Source: Strix aluco (lineage: Eukaryota > Chordata > Aves > Strigiformes > Strigidae). From it: a stretch of DNA of 64,000 nt. Position numbers and translations under genes: made by a program. The notes under the pieces were generated by a model. It ran no database searches. It had not been told where the DNA came from and saw only the letters and a list, made by a program, of their open reading frames with translations. The DNA lies in NCBI RefSeq assembly GCF_031877795.1, contig NC_133933.1:139001-203000 (forward strand), written 5' to 3'. Each line of letters opens with the position of its first letter. Position 1 is the stretch's first letter. Below are positions 12,481 through 26,300 of this stretch, piece by piece.

Positions 12481-15400
12481 TGTCCCCTCCCTAGAACCGT
12501 TAATTGAATTTCCCCACAAGAATTACATCGTGACCGTACAACAGCTGCGAACTGATTAGATTTAAAGCTACTGACGAGGGTAAATCCTGTTTTCTGATCT
12601 TTATGCTTAAACTAGCTCCGCTTAAAAATCAAAAAAAAAAAAAAAAAGGCTAACTAAATGCTGAAACACATTACAAAAAGGAGAAACGCCACAACCTCAG
12701 TGTGATAAGCAAAGGCTGTAATGCTTAGATACTGCCATGGCATTTTCCTGAAGAGTACGTTTATACCACGTTGTTATACACCTCCTGAGTCACGTAGTAT
12801 TTTTGTTTCCAGTCCACTGGAGATGATCCGGCGTGTTCTATTCACCCAGACCCACATGAGCAGAGTCACCCTACTTTGATTTACAGTCACCAAAAAAATA
12901 ATCAGCACAAGTCCTGTAGGTTTCTTCTGACAAATCATTATATAAAGGTTTCCCCAGGTGCCCAAAGGAGGCTCGATGCTACCTCATTGCTCTGCCATCG
13001 CGTATTTTCCTGGCAATACCTTGCTCACCAAATAGCTCCTTTTCCTAAAGCTTCGGTGACGGTAATTGTTCAGGGTGGTGGGGTGACGGTACAATAAAAC
13101 AGGCTTTGCTAATTTCCCCTGCAGTGCTACGAAGGCCAAGCCTTTTCAAGCAGGTATCAAAGAAAAAGTGAGTTCTACCTTTTCTCACCTTCCCAGACCT
13201 CTACTTTTACTAAAGGAAGTACACCCCTTTGGTTTAGTGTTCAGTGCTTTTGAAATACCCTTCTGTTCCTGGAAAGTTTCATATCACATCATCTTGCAGA
13301 TTATGTCTATCAACTGTTACGTTATTAGAGAATAGTTGGACTTTGCTATAATTTTATTGTGATTTGGAGGGTATTTGTTGACATCTTTCACACTGGCTTT
13401 ACAATTACATTCTACTGCCTCAGATCTACATGACACAAAACAACTTATACGTTAATTTCGGTCCTTTTGGGCTTAAATTAAAAATGAAACTTGATTATGG
13501 TCAAATTTCTGTGGGGATAAAGTAGATACTGTTTTAGTGTTTTGTTGGTGAAAACAGGAATAAGTAAGGTGTGTAGCTAAACACTATGAAATGAATAGTT
13601 TTATCAATTTGGACAAGGATAAATTGGATAACTTGCACAGAAACTGTAATTCAAAAAAAGTCCATGTTTAACTATAAATTAAAATCTATGTGCTTTGAAA
13701 CTGAAAAATCTGAAATTACTTTCTGTCACGGGCAATTCTTCTTTGCTACTTAATTGCAATGGTGGTTTGTTCAAAGAGCTGCTTTCATTGTGAGAAAACA
13801 TTTATTAAATTTGAAACATGCAGAGTTTATTTGGACTTGGAGAAAAAAATATCAAAATTACAGTCCAATTTTCTGAAATTGAAGTTGGCAGATCCATAAG
13901 GAACGTCAAAGCTGCATTCTGCTGCTTCCTAGCTACGTTATCATGAAATAATACTCCTGCAGTTTTTTCCCTTTCTAACCCTTAAAAGCGACACTTGGTT
14001 TTTGAAACGTTTCTAACTATTTTGCAACGTGAATAAACACCTCTGACCTCAGGGAACCTACTTAACCTGACCCAGCAAGCCTCCTCATCCATGACTGCTG
14101 TACCTTAGACACACACGCGCCTTCCACGGGAATTCAACACCTCTGGGGGAGAAATGTGCGAAGTGTGCCAGCAGCACCTCAGGTAGTCATCGGACTGACG
14201 CGGCCTCCTCGCTCGCAGAAATGTGATTGCTGTTTTCAGAATCTGAAACACGGAAAAAGGACATACTGAGGCCATTCACAATTACAGTAGTAAACATACA
14301 TATACGAGTTGCATTTTCAAAGTATTTTCTGCATATGGATTAATTTACTTATGATTAAAAAACTAATCCCTTACCCCCAGTATGCTGGCATTCTGCTATT
14401 TAAAAGGAAAAAAAGCAATACGTTTTGCCAAGTGAGTCAAAAATAAATTTGTTCTTCAAGTTTGCAATATGTTTTGGCTGCAGCAGTGTGTAAAAGCACA
14501 TTTGGTTCCCGAGTCATATGATGAAGGACTAGCTTTCATAACAAGGAACCCGTCTGTGCTACTTGCATCAACAGCTTTTTCCTCTCTTATTAAGTAGGAG
14601 GAATATGAATTGAGAGCAACCCAAATATGGCTGCCACCTGTTGTTTTTGGCATTAAATCTTGAGAATTGATGAATCCGAGGGTTGTAGTTGTGAAAAAAA
14701 TACAATCTTTCCATTCATGAGAAATTTCGACTGTTAACGGTGGCTGAAGTCACGCTGCGCATTGTTGCGCCGTTCCCTTGTTGGACGCTGCTGCCTTGGG
14801 TCAGCCAACACCAGCACTGTCATCGCTATTTAGGACACTTGTCACTCAACCTTAGCCACGGCTGCTACTATCTCGGCTCTCAAGCAACCACTTCTCTCAC
14901 ATAGACATTTTGCTTAGTGACCCGTCTGTCCTTTCTGACCCAAGTTAAAAGTCGAATCATTTTCTGAGTGACAGATTTCTATATATTTTACAATTTGGAA
15001 AAGAATACCCAATCCAACAGGAGCTTCGTGTTCACTGTCCCCTACCTGTCCTGGCCTGCGATCCCCCATAGCTCCAAGCGTCCCGTTACAAACATGAAGA
15101 GGAATAGCTTGCTTTTTGACACTGTCAGCTATGAGGATAGTCAGACTTGATCTTACCCTGTGTTTCTAAATTGGTCAGTCATCCAAAGCAGGCACTGAAA
15201 GATGCCACAGAGTCGAGAAGCTGCTGCCGTCCTACTCGCCACCTTTCAGAGAAGATGCCAGTAGCTTACTTTCTCCAAGAAGAAACATATGTGTTTACTA
15301 GCTGCAAGTCTTTAGACTAACAAGGGCATTTTTACTGCAAGGAGCTGCTCCGTCCCTTCAGGATGGGGACACGAGTAGAGCCCATAATTACAGCCTATTG

Positions 15401-18400
15401 TGAAAGCGTTTGCTCCCCTGCCCCTGGGAGATGGAGTTGCTCTAAAGATTTTGGTTAGTAGCACTTCCTTGTGTGCTATAAACAGTGAAGAGCAGTAATT
15501 ACAGCTGCTCCTCTCCCCTCCTGCCCCTAGGAACTCCATTGGAGTTATTACTTTCTTGAGAAACAATAAGCCAGAGTGGCAGTAGGATTAGTCGGTCTAA
15601 CCAATCTTCTGAAGCATGCGAATGTGATGTAAATCACTAGTTTAAGTCACAGAAACAGAAACGCTGATTTCTAAAGTAACATATCTATATTGGTTTGTAG
15701 TTAGAAAAATCTCATCTGGAGACATGTGACCTGCTTTGCCATATTTAAAAAAAAAAAAAAATAGGAGAAACACTGCTCTGCCTAAATAGAGAGAAAATTT
15801 CATGAGCCAGAAGAAAACAACTTAGAAACATACCTATTGCATAAACTTCTTTACAGGGAATGTGTCTATTTGGAGGATGGGGGAAAGAGTGATTACAGCA
15901 TCTGAATGAGGTGCCAAGGTACTTATGGTTCCTGTATAGTATGGGACAAAAATAGGCTCTTCTAAAGTGTGATTCAGAGGAACTAATTTTAGGTCCCTAA
16001 AGTAAGGCTGTCTAAATACTCTGTTACGTGTTTCAAGTGGGATAGGGAGGCGGGTTCAGTATCGTCTAAAGCAGATACACTGAGCACTGATACTGCTCTG
16101 TTGCTATTCAGCCTGTTTAGATACACATGTTCTGACCTAAGCAGAGCATTTCTCAGTTTAGCCTCTATTGCACAGAAATAAAAGGCACCTGTGAAGGGGT
16201 TCAAGCTTTAATATGGGCACCTGTATAATTTGTAAAACTCTGTTTCATAGAGAAGGCTGAACCAATGCGTGCAACATTGCTAACCTTCACTTTATGTTCT
16301 TGGGGATTCTGTTTGTGAGAGTTCAGGCAAATAAATCCATCCCCAGTTGTATCAACTCACAAGATAGTATTTGGCCTCATCTCTTTCCCAGCTAAAGTTA
16401 GTGGGTTGCTTTGTTGCAAGGATGGACAGTCACCATTTGTAGAAGAACAGGACCAAAATCCTCCTCGGTGAAATAAATTAATTTACAGCAACACTGGTTT
16501 TCCCTCTCCACTTCCTGGGTTTGTTCTCTTTAGGTGTCTTACTGCCTAAGATTTGGAACGCAAAATTGTCTCAAATCCATGCAAGAGAATCTGGCTTTGA
16601 CAGTCTGTTTCCTTCTGAAGATATCCCTGGAAACTCTTGTGCCTGCAGGGAGAAAAAGTAATAGAGTTGAGCCTCATTATAGGAGCTTACTGCTGATTTC
16701 TTTCCAAATTACTCATAGCTATTTGAAATAAATAACAACTCCTTCGATATGAAATAAATGCAGCCAACTTCGGGGAAAGAGAAATGACACTTTTTTTTTT
16801 TTTTTTCCCCTCTCGAGGCACTGAGATGGATTTTTCTGTCTCACTGTCTTGCCAAACAGAAACCAGCTGCAGAGGAGCATGTGATGACAGCGAGCTTGCA
16901 AAGGTCAATCCTAGGGATCCTGCTGTTCTAGGAAATCAAGGAAACGCAGTCCCTTGGCAGCCTGCAGTCACTTGCACAGTAAGTGTTCGTTCCAGACTTT
17001 GCAGTTTCACACAGCTACTCCGCGTTTGCAGAGCAGAATTTTGGCAGACCTTAGCCCAAGTGCTTGACTAGCTGAGGGTATTTTTTTTCCCAGGGGTAGA
17101 TGCATCTGTTGCATCTTCATCTGCAGTTCTCAGTTCTCCACTTTGTCCGTTCATTTCTCTCATTTCAGTCTCTTTCCAATTCTTAGGTTACCAAAATGGC
17201 AACCATATATAACTTTTCTGGGCAGGATTTATCTTTCTAAATAGGAACAAATTGTGAAATACCAACTTAGTTGGTAGTATCCTGAACAGTCCCATTGACT
17301 TCAGTGGGGTACCATACACAGCAGTGTGCTTCTTTGCATTAGAATATTATAAATATTTTCTTTTAGAAAAGCCTCCAAAGCCCATTTAAGTATCACTGAT
17401 AGATGGAATCTGTGGACAGGTACTCTTCATCCTAAAATATCTGCAGTCTCTCTTCTTTTGAATTAAGCATTAACTGAAAATGTAACGTCTTCCATGTTGT
17501 TCCAGTTAGGAGAACAAATTGGCAATGTCTATTTTAAAAATAAGAAAAAAGTATAAGGTCTGTTTATCCAGCCCAGGATAAATCAAATAACAGCCAGAAA
17601 TCTTTGTTCAGGTTTTCAACCTTGTTTCAAGCAGCATTCAGCACAAATAATTGTTCTGTTTATCATGGCCATAGCTCAAGTGGTTGTTCATGCTTTAACT
17701 CTCTGGGTGGATTGTGTGTTCACTGTTTTGACATGTGGATCAGAAATATTTAAATATTTATGAATTCTGGAAGAGATGCAAGCTCACTTAAATATTCCCT
17801 TAAGCAAGCAATCCTTTGTGTCTTGCTGAAGAGTTACTTATACTTGGCTTCTGGCTGCATGGTTTCAGGCACTGAATCTGCATGGTAGACTTTTTGGCAC
17901 TTTTCTAAAGCAGGAGCTTCTTTCACGGGGTATTATGGAGACACCCAGGAGATTAACAAACCTTTGAGAGGATCACGTGAAGGAAGTTCAGAGCTATCTA
18001 GCATTCATTTGGTCTAACGTGGCAAGTTGTTTATGCTTATGTCCTAATAACACGGGGATAGTAAATCTAAATGTGTCAGGGGTGTGATTATGACAATGCA
18101 GGTCCCCCTGACTAAAACTGGGATTTGAGGGATTGTCAACTGGTGGGGTTTGTTTTTGTGTCAGGTGTCTCATTAAGAGGAGTTCAAGGTGAAAGTGACT
18201 ATTAACACTTCATAACAACCTTGGAAATATAACTGTCTAAAAGGCCATTTAGGGTAGAAGGAATGTTCTAGCTGAGGAACACAATAGGACTGTAAATCCA
18301 GAGAAACCCCAGGCAGAGGGAAAAGTCACTTTTGCCACATTTGTCTATTGTCTATTGTAACTTCAAGGCTAAGCCCAGTGAAAACCAGCCATATTTAGTA

Positions 18401-19980
18401 TAAATGCAAAAGCTGCCCTTCTGCTGGGCAGAGTACCAAGAACTGGGTGAAAGAGCTATGGAGGTTTAAAGAACTCAGCTGAGAAAGAGAACCTGTCTTG
18501 AACAAAAAGAGCAGAAAAGATAGCTTGTAATCTCCAAAGATTTGCAGGACAGCACGGTAGGCGTTAACTGTTATTTCCTCAGACGCAGAGTGATACCACT
18601 ATCTACAACCCCCATGTGTTTTCTTTTTCAGTACCATTGCAGTGGATGAACACAGAATCTGATTCATGCTTTCTTGGCTTTGCCAAGTGCGTGCTCAAAT
18701 CCTATAACCACGCTATGAATTAATCTGCTCACCCAAAGGCCTGGTGAAACACGGCTGGAAAAATGGTTGTCCTTGGAAATTCCAGCCCTCTTTGCCTGGG
18801 AAAGACAGAGTAAGGGATTGGTCATCAGCATCTAGAATGGTATCAGCAGGAGGCCTCACAGGCTCTGAAATGAGAAGAAACTGGGTCAGTCACTGGGGTT
18901 ATCCCCGGCAGGCGAACACCTCTGAAAAGCAGGGCATTTTGAAATGGGCAGTCGGGAGGAAAGGGAATTTGGGGTGGTGTCAGAGGTAGAGGTGTTACCA
19001 AGCAGGGATCACTTTCTGATCCCCACAAAGCACACAGCCCGCCCAGAGCACAGCACCTCTGTGTGGCGCCAGCTGCAGCACTCAGACTGCAGGCTGTGCT
19101 AACAGCCCTACCAGGTAAGACCACCAGCCCCGTGTCCCCAGCACTATCCCACCTCTGCACAAAACATCCCCCAGCATCCCCCAGCTCTGCAGGCGCTTTT
19201 CAGGGAGTGGCTGGTACCACCAGGGTTGCTTTGTTCAGTATCTCCTTTTGGTTCTCTCATTTTGATTATTTTTGACTTAGACATTCACCTCTTCTCTCAT
19301 TAGATTCTTGGGCTCTGAGCCTTTTTCTCTCTCCAGCCCACGCAAACACTTCTTTTTTCCAGGAAAGCTTTTGATTTTTTTAAGACTGCCCTCAGTCTTT
19401 GCTGCGGAAGCATGCAAGAACAGTTTCCTGTGGCCCGACTAAACCTAAGAACTAAAGACTAAGAACTGGGCGTGCATACAATTTTATTTCCCCTCTATAC
19501 ACTCTCCATTTTCTTCAGTTCACAGAGAGACATCCTGAGTCACAGGCTATTTCGCTGCGTTTAGCAGTGCTAAATTGGTTTTTCATCCCCTCATTCATCT
19601 GCTTTTTAGGCTCATTATGTTTTGGCATCAGTGTTCCGCAGCTGCAATTTCTGATTCATGCAGAGTGTGAAAAGTTGTTCCCTTTTGTTTGTCATAAACT
19701 TGTTAGCTAGTACTTTCATTTGATGCTGAGTTCTCATTTATGAGAAATAATGGGGCTTATTCACCATTTATAATTATACAGACCTGTGTGGTATCCCCTG
19801 GACAGACTTGAGAAGACACAGGAAAATATTAGTCTACTTGGGCTTTTATCATATGAAGCTGTTCAAGGGCTCAGATCATCCTCATGGATTTTGTTTGTTG
19901 CCTTTTCTGTCATCCCTGAGGCGAGGGGCGGCTACAACAGGATATTTGGGATGGCCAAGGTTTGCACAGTGACCTGAGGG
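12481..19980. other. Intergenic DNA upstream of PSME4
   Basis: About 7.5 kb with no supportable gene. It holds homopolymer runs (17 A at 12631-12647, 15 A at 15747-15761, 16 T at 16791-16806). Two loosely similar blocks occur around 15380-15435 and 15490-15540, each an AATTACAGC motif followed by a TGCCCCT stretch. Frames such as minus 18843-19160 or plus 16784-17071 lack start context, domains and splice support. Distal enhancers for either flanking gene could lie here, but none can be recognised by eye. Confidence 0.6.
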
Positions 19981-19984
19981 TATT

Positions 19985-20330
19985 TTCTGGTTTGCTCTCT
20001 ATTAATGTTCTTCTAAGGACTTTTCTTGATGGCTGCTGAGCATTACACTGATCTTCTCACTAAACTGTTCACAGTAACTCCAGAATCTCTTTCTTGACTG
20101 ATAAATGGTCATCCAGCAACCACCACTGTGTTTGCATAGTTTGGTGTGCTCTGCACATTACTTTGTTTAATAGTACTGAATTTAGTCTTTTTAAGGCACA
20201 GTCAATTATTGTAATGAGATACTTCTCTAGTTCTTCATACTGGCACTTGCTTTTACTGCCCAGAATTATCTAACACAAGATTTTGTCAAAAGCTTTTTAA
20301 AAATCCATCCCACCTTTCAGAGCCAAGAGA
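19985..20330 (-). repeat. Ancient CR1/L3-type LINE fragment, antisense
   Basis: The plus strand reads as the reverse complement of a CR1-family reverse transcriptase region. Landmarks appear in the order I remember from amniote CR1/L3 copies: a GCTGAGCATTACACTGAT block, then AACTCCAGAATCTCTTTCTT, then a GCACATTACTTTG block leading to TGAATTT, then GAGATAC...CTCTAGTTCTTCA, and finally TTTTGTCAAAAGCTTTTTAAAAATCC. Read on the minus strand, the last part gives D-F-stop-K-A-F-D-K-I, a damaged form of the familiar KAFDK motif. Several stops and shifts show it is long dead. Ends are approximate, and the assignment rests on remembered consensus rather than an alignment. Confidence 0.6.
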
Positions 20331-23300
20331 GCCTCTTCCTTCAGCGAGATGCTGATTTTCACCAAATTTGTCACAAGTTACTGTCTTTGAAACATCCTCC
20401 CCTCATTTCATTGGAGTTGGCTGGCAGATTCAAATGTGGAGAAAGATATGGGAGGTCCACAGGCAGATGGACACAAGGCGTGAATAAACATCACCTCTTT
20501 AGGAAAGAATTGTTATTCTTACCAGCTTACTCTTACCAGCACCAGGTCCTGTGCTGGGGAACGATGACGAGAGGACAGGAGGACTATCTGAAACCATCTG
20601 AGAGTTTTCACATGTTACAATGTAGACATTACCCATGGACTTACCTCAGCCTTTTGAGCTTTCTCTCCTTTTGTCTTAGCAAGAAGAGCATATAAACATA
20701 CTTTCATTGCTATTACTAATTTAACATTTAATTTTCTAGCAGAAATAACAATTCAATGAAGCAATTTAAGGAGGCAATACTACGGGAACTTAAAGTACAT
20801 GTTTGGAACAGAGAATGCCTGAATTAAAATAACAATATGACAATATTTATTGCTAAATCTAAGAAGCTATTCCCACCCCTCAGTCCATCAGCACCAGGTG
20901 CTTGGCAACCACTGGTTCTCAGGTATGCCTGTAAGAATAGCAGATAGCTCATTTTATCTATTTCAGCACAAACTGTAACAGAAGCTTTGGAAGTTACTCC
21001 GTTCCAAGAATTGAAGTGGTAATCAATTCAGCAAGAGTTGACTGAGATACTTGATGACACAGGCTGCGCTAACACTTTTCAAGATTCCGAAACACTAATT
21101 AGGGTTTCTTTCTGTTGCTTTTGAGAAGAAATAGTGGGCTAATGCAGTTAACGAGAATGAATCAAATAGTTTCACAGAACTGCAAAATTTAATAGCTGTC
21201 AACCCACCTCCATTATACACCGTTCCTTTACCCACGCACACTCTTTTGTGCTTTCTTAGATCTTTCATAGAGCCCTAAATCCTCCACAAAATCTGACATC
21301 ATTGTTCTAGTGGCTGTGGGAAGGGTGATGTTTAAATTTCCCATATTTCAGTGGGAATAAAGAACTAACTGCCTTAAATGACCACCTCTCCTCCTCCTCA
21401 ACATGTAGTGCAAGAAGAAAAAATATAACCATCAGCAGCACCTCAGATCATGTTTTCCCCAAATGTTAATGTGTTTCCGTGAACGGATATTTCATAAATT
21501 GAACATGAGATAAATCTCCTTCTGCTTTCCTACCAAACCATGTGACTAACACTTCTAACGCGCCCCTTCTAAATTTAAGAGGATGGTCTGGGCTCCCCTT
21601 CTTCCCTGAGCCCCAGTCCTTTCGTGCTTTCTCTCTTCCCCTTTGGAGCTCACCCATGTCTGCAGTAAAACCTCAGGAAGCATGACATTTCAAAGTGTTA
21701 AATAATAATCCACGTAAACAAGAGGTCACAAAGACAGCGCCAAAAGAGCATCTTGTGAAATTGAAGACTTTTAACATTCTATTTGTATGCAGAATAAACT
21801 TTTTCCTGAAAAATATTGCTTTTAGGTGTTTGTTAGTTTAGGATCAAATCTAGTCTGCATAAAACTCCTAGGTCTCGGATCCAGATAATTAAAATATTAC
21901 ACTTAAATTCTTTCTTTGTTCAAACTGCTTACAAAGTCAAGTTATACTTATCTTCTGTAATGAAACTATACCCAGTGAATGTAAACCCTTTCCGGCATTA
22001 TAGTAGGTGGGTTTGTTTCGATTTAATCATTTAGCCAAGACTTACTCCATGCACCCTGCCAGCATTGGACTGACAGACTTAACCCCAAGTTGCACCCTCT
22101 GATTCCTATGCTTTAGAACTCAATAATAGAACTTCACCAGTCACATTATTGTTTGAGATGGATTTTTTTTTTTTTTTTGCTGTGGAATACATCAGTTTAT
22201 ATGCTCATGTTTTATTTACCCACACTTTACAATTTAAGAGAACTTTGCAATGATGATGCAATTCTTGAGAGCCAATTTTCTCATAGTAAGTATTTATTGT
22301 TACCTAGCGGATTAGTTCTTTATTACGTTCTCAGATTAAAGTTTTTACTAGTAGTAACTAGAACCCATTTACCTGAAGATTCTTTCTTTTTACATATCAG
22401 TGAAATTACTTTTTAAAGCTTTAGACTGAAAAATCTGCACTTTATTTTCAAGTGGTTGTACTGGTGGAGGTTGAGTGGTTTATTACCTTAGATCTTTATG
22501 TAAGGAGTGTTAAAGTTAGAATTTCAACATGGCAATGATTAAAAAAATGTTGAGAAGTGGACAGAAGTTTGATTTCATTAAATATTTATATCTATATATG
22601 ATGTCAAACAAAATTATTGAGCTGTTAATATGATCACAAGCAAAAAGAATTTGGGGATTACTGCTTTAACACAAAAAATAAAAGCTTGTTTCACAGAAAA
22701 ATACAGCTGATAAGTCTTCATGCCCCAGACAGAATCAGCATGGAGTGAATTACAGCTTTAACAAAACAAAAAGTCTTCAGTGCACTTTGCTGCACAGGAA
22801 CATGGTGGTTTCACACATGCAATCTAAAAATAACTGTTTGAAAAAGCCCAAAGTAACACAAAACCTACAGAATACAGTCTAGCCACAGTAAAATAACGGG
22901 TTCACTATTTTGTGTCTGTCACCATATAACTTATGTTACTTTAAGCGAACAGTCCATGATTTCACAGCAGTAGCAGGACAAATTTCGGTCCCACGCCCAA
23001 AACTTGGCTGCAGTCCTGTCATCTGATCTGTGTAGGCATGACCCTTCCCCTGCGCAACACTGCACTTGCTCCAGGGGGCCTCTGCACAGGTGTGTGGGTC
23101 CTCCCACATGCATCAGATGGCAGGGTTTGGATCTTGCATTAGAAACGGCTCAGCAGACAAATGTTGTAACCAGGTCACCTGCCTGGGCTGCGGGTGTACT
23201 GCAGATTCATCTATAACGTATTTAATCAGTCAACCACAAAGCAAGTGTTTTAACAATTGTTATTTTTCTCCATGTGTTATTACTTCAACCATCTTTCATT

Positions 23301-26300
23301 TTTATTTTTCCAGAAGGGTAATCATCTACTCTTTGAAAACTGAATGCAATACTTTCAACCATTGTGTTAATTTCTTTCTCTCTGCAATAATAATTATAAG
23401 TAACCAAATAGATTGTATTATAAAATTTATATACTAGAATATCAAGTTTTGCAATTCTACAGTAGAAAGTATTTTTTCATGTATGATGCAGCTAAAGAAA
23501 ATAGTTTCCTCTTATGTTGTTCTGCTTTAACACAACACTTAGTTTTCTGCAAGCACTACTTCGTTTTTTGGTTTGTTAACTTCTATCTGGATCCTCTCTC
23601 TTAACAAACACCCTTTTACTCTGCTTTTTTACAGAGTGCTTAGACTCTCTACAGTATATGAATATACCATATGAAAGGTATATAAAGCTTAAGTCTTTAC
23701 TTCAGTTGACACATCCATTCTACTTCTTTTTTTTAAATAAGCTGGCTCATGACTAATGATAATAATAGTGGCTAAACCCTTACAAGCTACAAACACTGTC
23801 TTCTACTAAAACTTAGGAAATAAAAATTACTTTGTGTTCATTTCTGCATGATTACAACACTTATTTTCAGCAGTTCTGCAACAAACTAAGGTTCTAAAAT
23901 AAGTGTCCTGTGTGCCTGTCTTGTTCTTCAAGCTTCTAAATCTAATATTTAGTGCTACAGAAACAACAGCTACCAACAGCCAGTGATCTGCAAAATGAAG
24001 ATAAAATGGGATGACGTGCAACTGTCCCATATTTAACAATTCATCAAAATTACTGTTTCAAAATCTTTTTTGCATATTTTAATATTATGTAAATAAGGAC
24101 TACAAAATAAAAACCCTATAAAAGCTTCTATAATTTTTAAGTAAAGTCTGTAAAGATAGAAACGCTATTAATTTTGAGTCAGAAATGAAATAACGAGAGT
24201 AAATGCAATAGAGAAAGAAAATAAGGTAAGAAAACAAAACCAGAAAAAAAGTCACTGAACAAAAAGTTTATCATTTCACTTGACAACGTAAACACAACAA
24301 AAGAGCAAAACCTTATCTTAAAACATATAAAGGAGAAATGGAAGCATATTACATTTGACAAAAAACAAGCTAAAAAAAGAAACAAGAAAAAACAAACTAA
24401 CCTTACATAGCTTTTAAGTGATTTTCTAAGTATTGAGTGGTCTCTAAGAAACACTAAGAACCAGGCAAGAGGAGCAGTAGCTTCTTTTATCTAAAGGCTT
24501 TGGTCTCCTTTGGGAAAACAGTCATCAAAATCAGCTGGGGACCATTTGCAACTGAATCGGTTTAGAGTTTGGTTCAGATAATGATGAAACCAAGTTGCAC
24601 AAATATTAAAAACTGTAAAGAAGATGCACAGTTAAAGATGTTAGCTATCAAGCTGATGGCTGCCAGGCAGGGAGGACCCCCAAAGAAAAATCAGAATGTT
24701 AATAGTTTGTAGATTGAAGAGAAACTGTACAAAAAGGTAGCAGGAGACCAGAATTGCAATCATGAACAGCTCTGAGGAGAACTAATGTTAAAATAAAATG
24801 GTGCAGAAAGATAGCAGTGTCGTTACAAGTTGAAGGATGAATTCAGACAGCAAGGTGGGAGGTTACCCGCCTGATGGGACATCTGTGAGCACACCAAAGA
24901 CAGTAATTGTAGGACTGGAAAACATCAAGTAGATGTGGTGGTGTGAGGTTACTGCCACATAGAAAGCACGAGTAGTGGGTATTGAAAGAAAATAAGGTTT
25001 TAACAGTTTTCCAACTATTCTGTGCCAGAGATGAACAAACAGCATAAATAATGAAGCTACAACTTTCAAAATAATTTTAATAACCAAAAGAAAAGCTTAA
25101 TAAATGAGATACTATTTTATCAAAAAAATTTTATTGATGCTGGTCAACGTCAAGGGCACAAATTGATCTAATTGTGCTGAGCAGCCTCAGCTGGGACCCA
25201 ACCACACCCCCTGTGCTCCTTAGGCCCAGAGCTCTCTTTAAATGCAGCGCTGAACACTTCCTATTCTCAGTGTAAGATAGAGTGCCTTGAAGTCATTTGT
25301 TCAGCTGTATTTTTTAAATGTATTTTATTTCTACATTATAGTTGTGGTTGGAGTTTAGTGTCCTACTGTTTCTGGATGTATTCTCCTGCCATCTCCAGTT
25401 CTTCTTGCTGGGCTCAGGTACAGTAGCATTCTGTCACTGAAATGTTGTATTTATGTTCAGGTTTTTACGTAGCCATCTTTGTGCTGTTTGATGTTTGGCC
25501 GCAATGGCACCAGTGCGGGTCTTGGTGTTTTCTAGTATTACCATTCTATGCTATATTTTTCCTTTATACTATGATATAAAGAGAACAGTGGGAGAACATT
25601 ACTGTTCTTAGAGTAATTACAGGGAGGCATTTTTAAAGCTTTAATGCTGGAGTAGAGACATATAATCTCATGGTAAAACTAGACCTATATGCAATAGAGT
25701 TTTCACCAACTGTAAGAAGTTTGTCAAGTGAAGTGTCTTTCAGAATAGAGGAGTACAATCTTGAACTGCAGTAATAGTTGTTCCTAAATGATGCTGTGCT
25801 GGGAGTGAAAGTTAACCTGTATATCAGAAATTAAAACACAGAATAGTGTCTTTAGAAAGAGACAGAGGAATAAAAGTTAGTTAGCACCTACTTGAATTAA
25901 CAAGTATATGCAGTGGTCAGAAAAAAAGAAGTTAAATGAATATGGTGATATAGGAGATAAACCTTTAAAAAGCAACTGCTGTGAGTATAAGGAACGTCTG
26001 GGTAAACTGGCACTATAATGGTCATCCCTGGAATTCACTGCAGCCTGGGACTTCTCACTCAGATATTAACTGTGACTGTTGCTGCTTTCTTTTAATAATA
26101 AAGAAGGTCACCCTTACTGATTTCAGCAGCAAACTGAATCCAATGTGTGGTATTAGCTAAGCTGGCAGCAGTATGAAATAGTGCATTTTATCTACATGTG
26201 TTATGGCATTGCTTCTTCTCAAGGTACAACAACTTGTTGCAGGAGATGTTTGCAGACATGCACATTACTTTGCAGTATAAGCAAGGAATATATTTTATGC

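Noticed and set aside
11805-12494. 229-residue open frame on plus in the PSME4 CpG island
   Set aside because: Composition is Arg/Ala/Pro-rich as expected from any frame of GC-rich DNA; overlapping frames on both strands are equally open and no domain is seen.
12631-12647. A17 and similar A or T runs (15747, 16791, 22163, 27339, 36053) as retroposon tails
   Set aside because: No flanking duplications or gene-like sequence beside them. CR1 does not leave poly(A) tails, so they are simple homopolymers.
17290-17312. CCCATTGACTTCAGTGGGG, reminiscent of an old amniote repeat
   Set aside because: Only about 19 bp match a remembered motif, and the flanks give no supporting landmarks.
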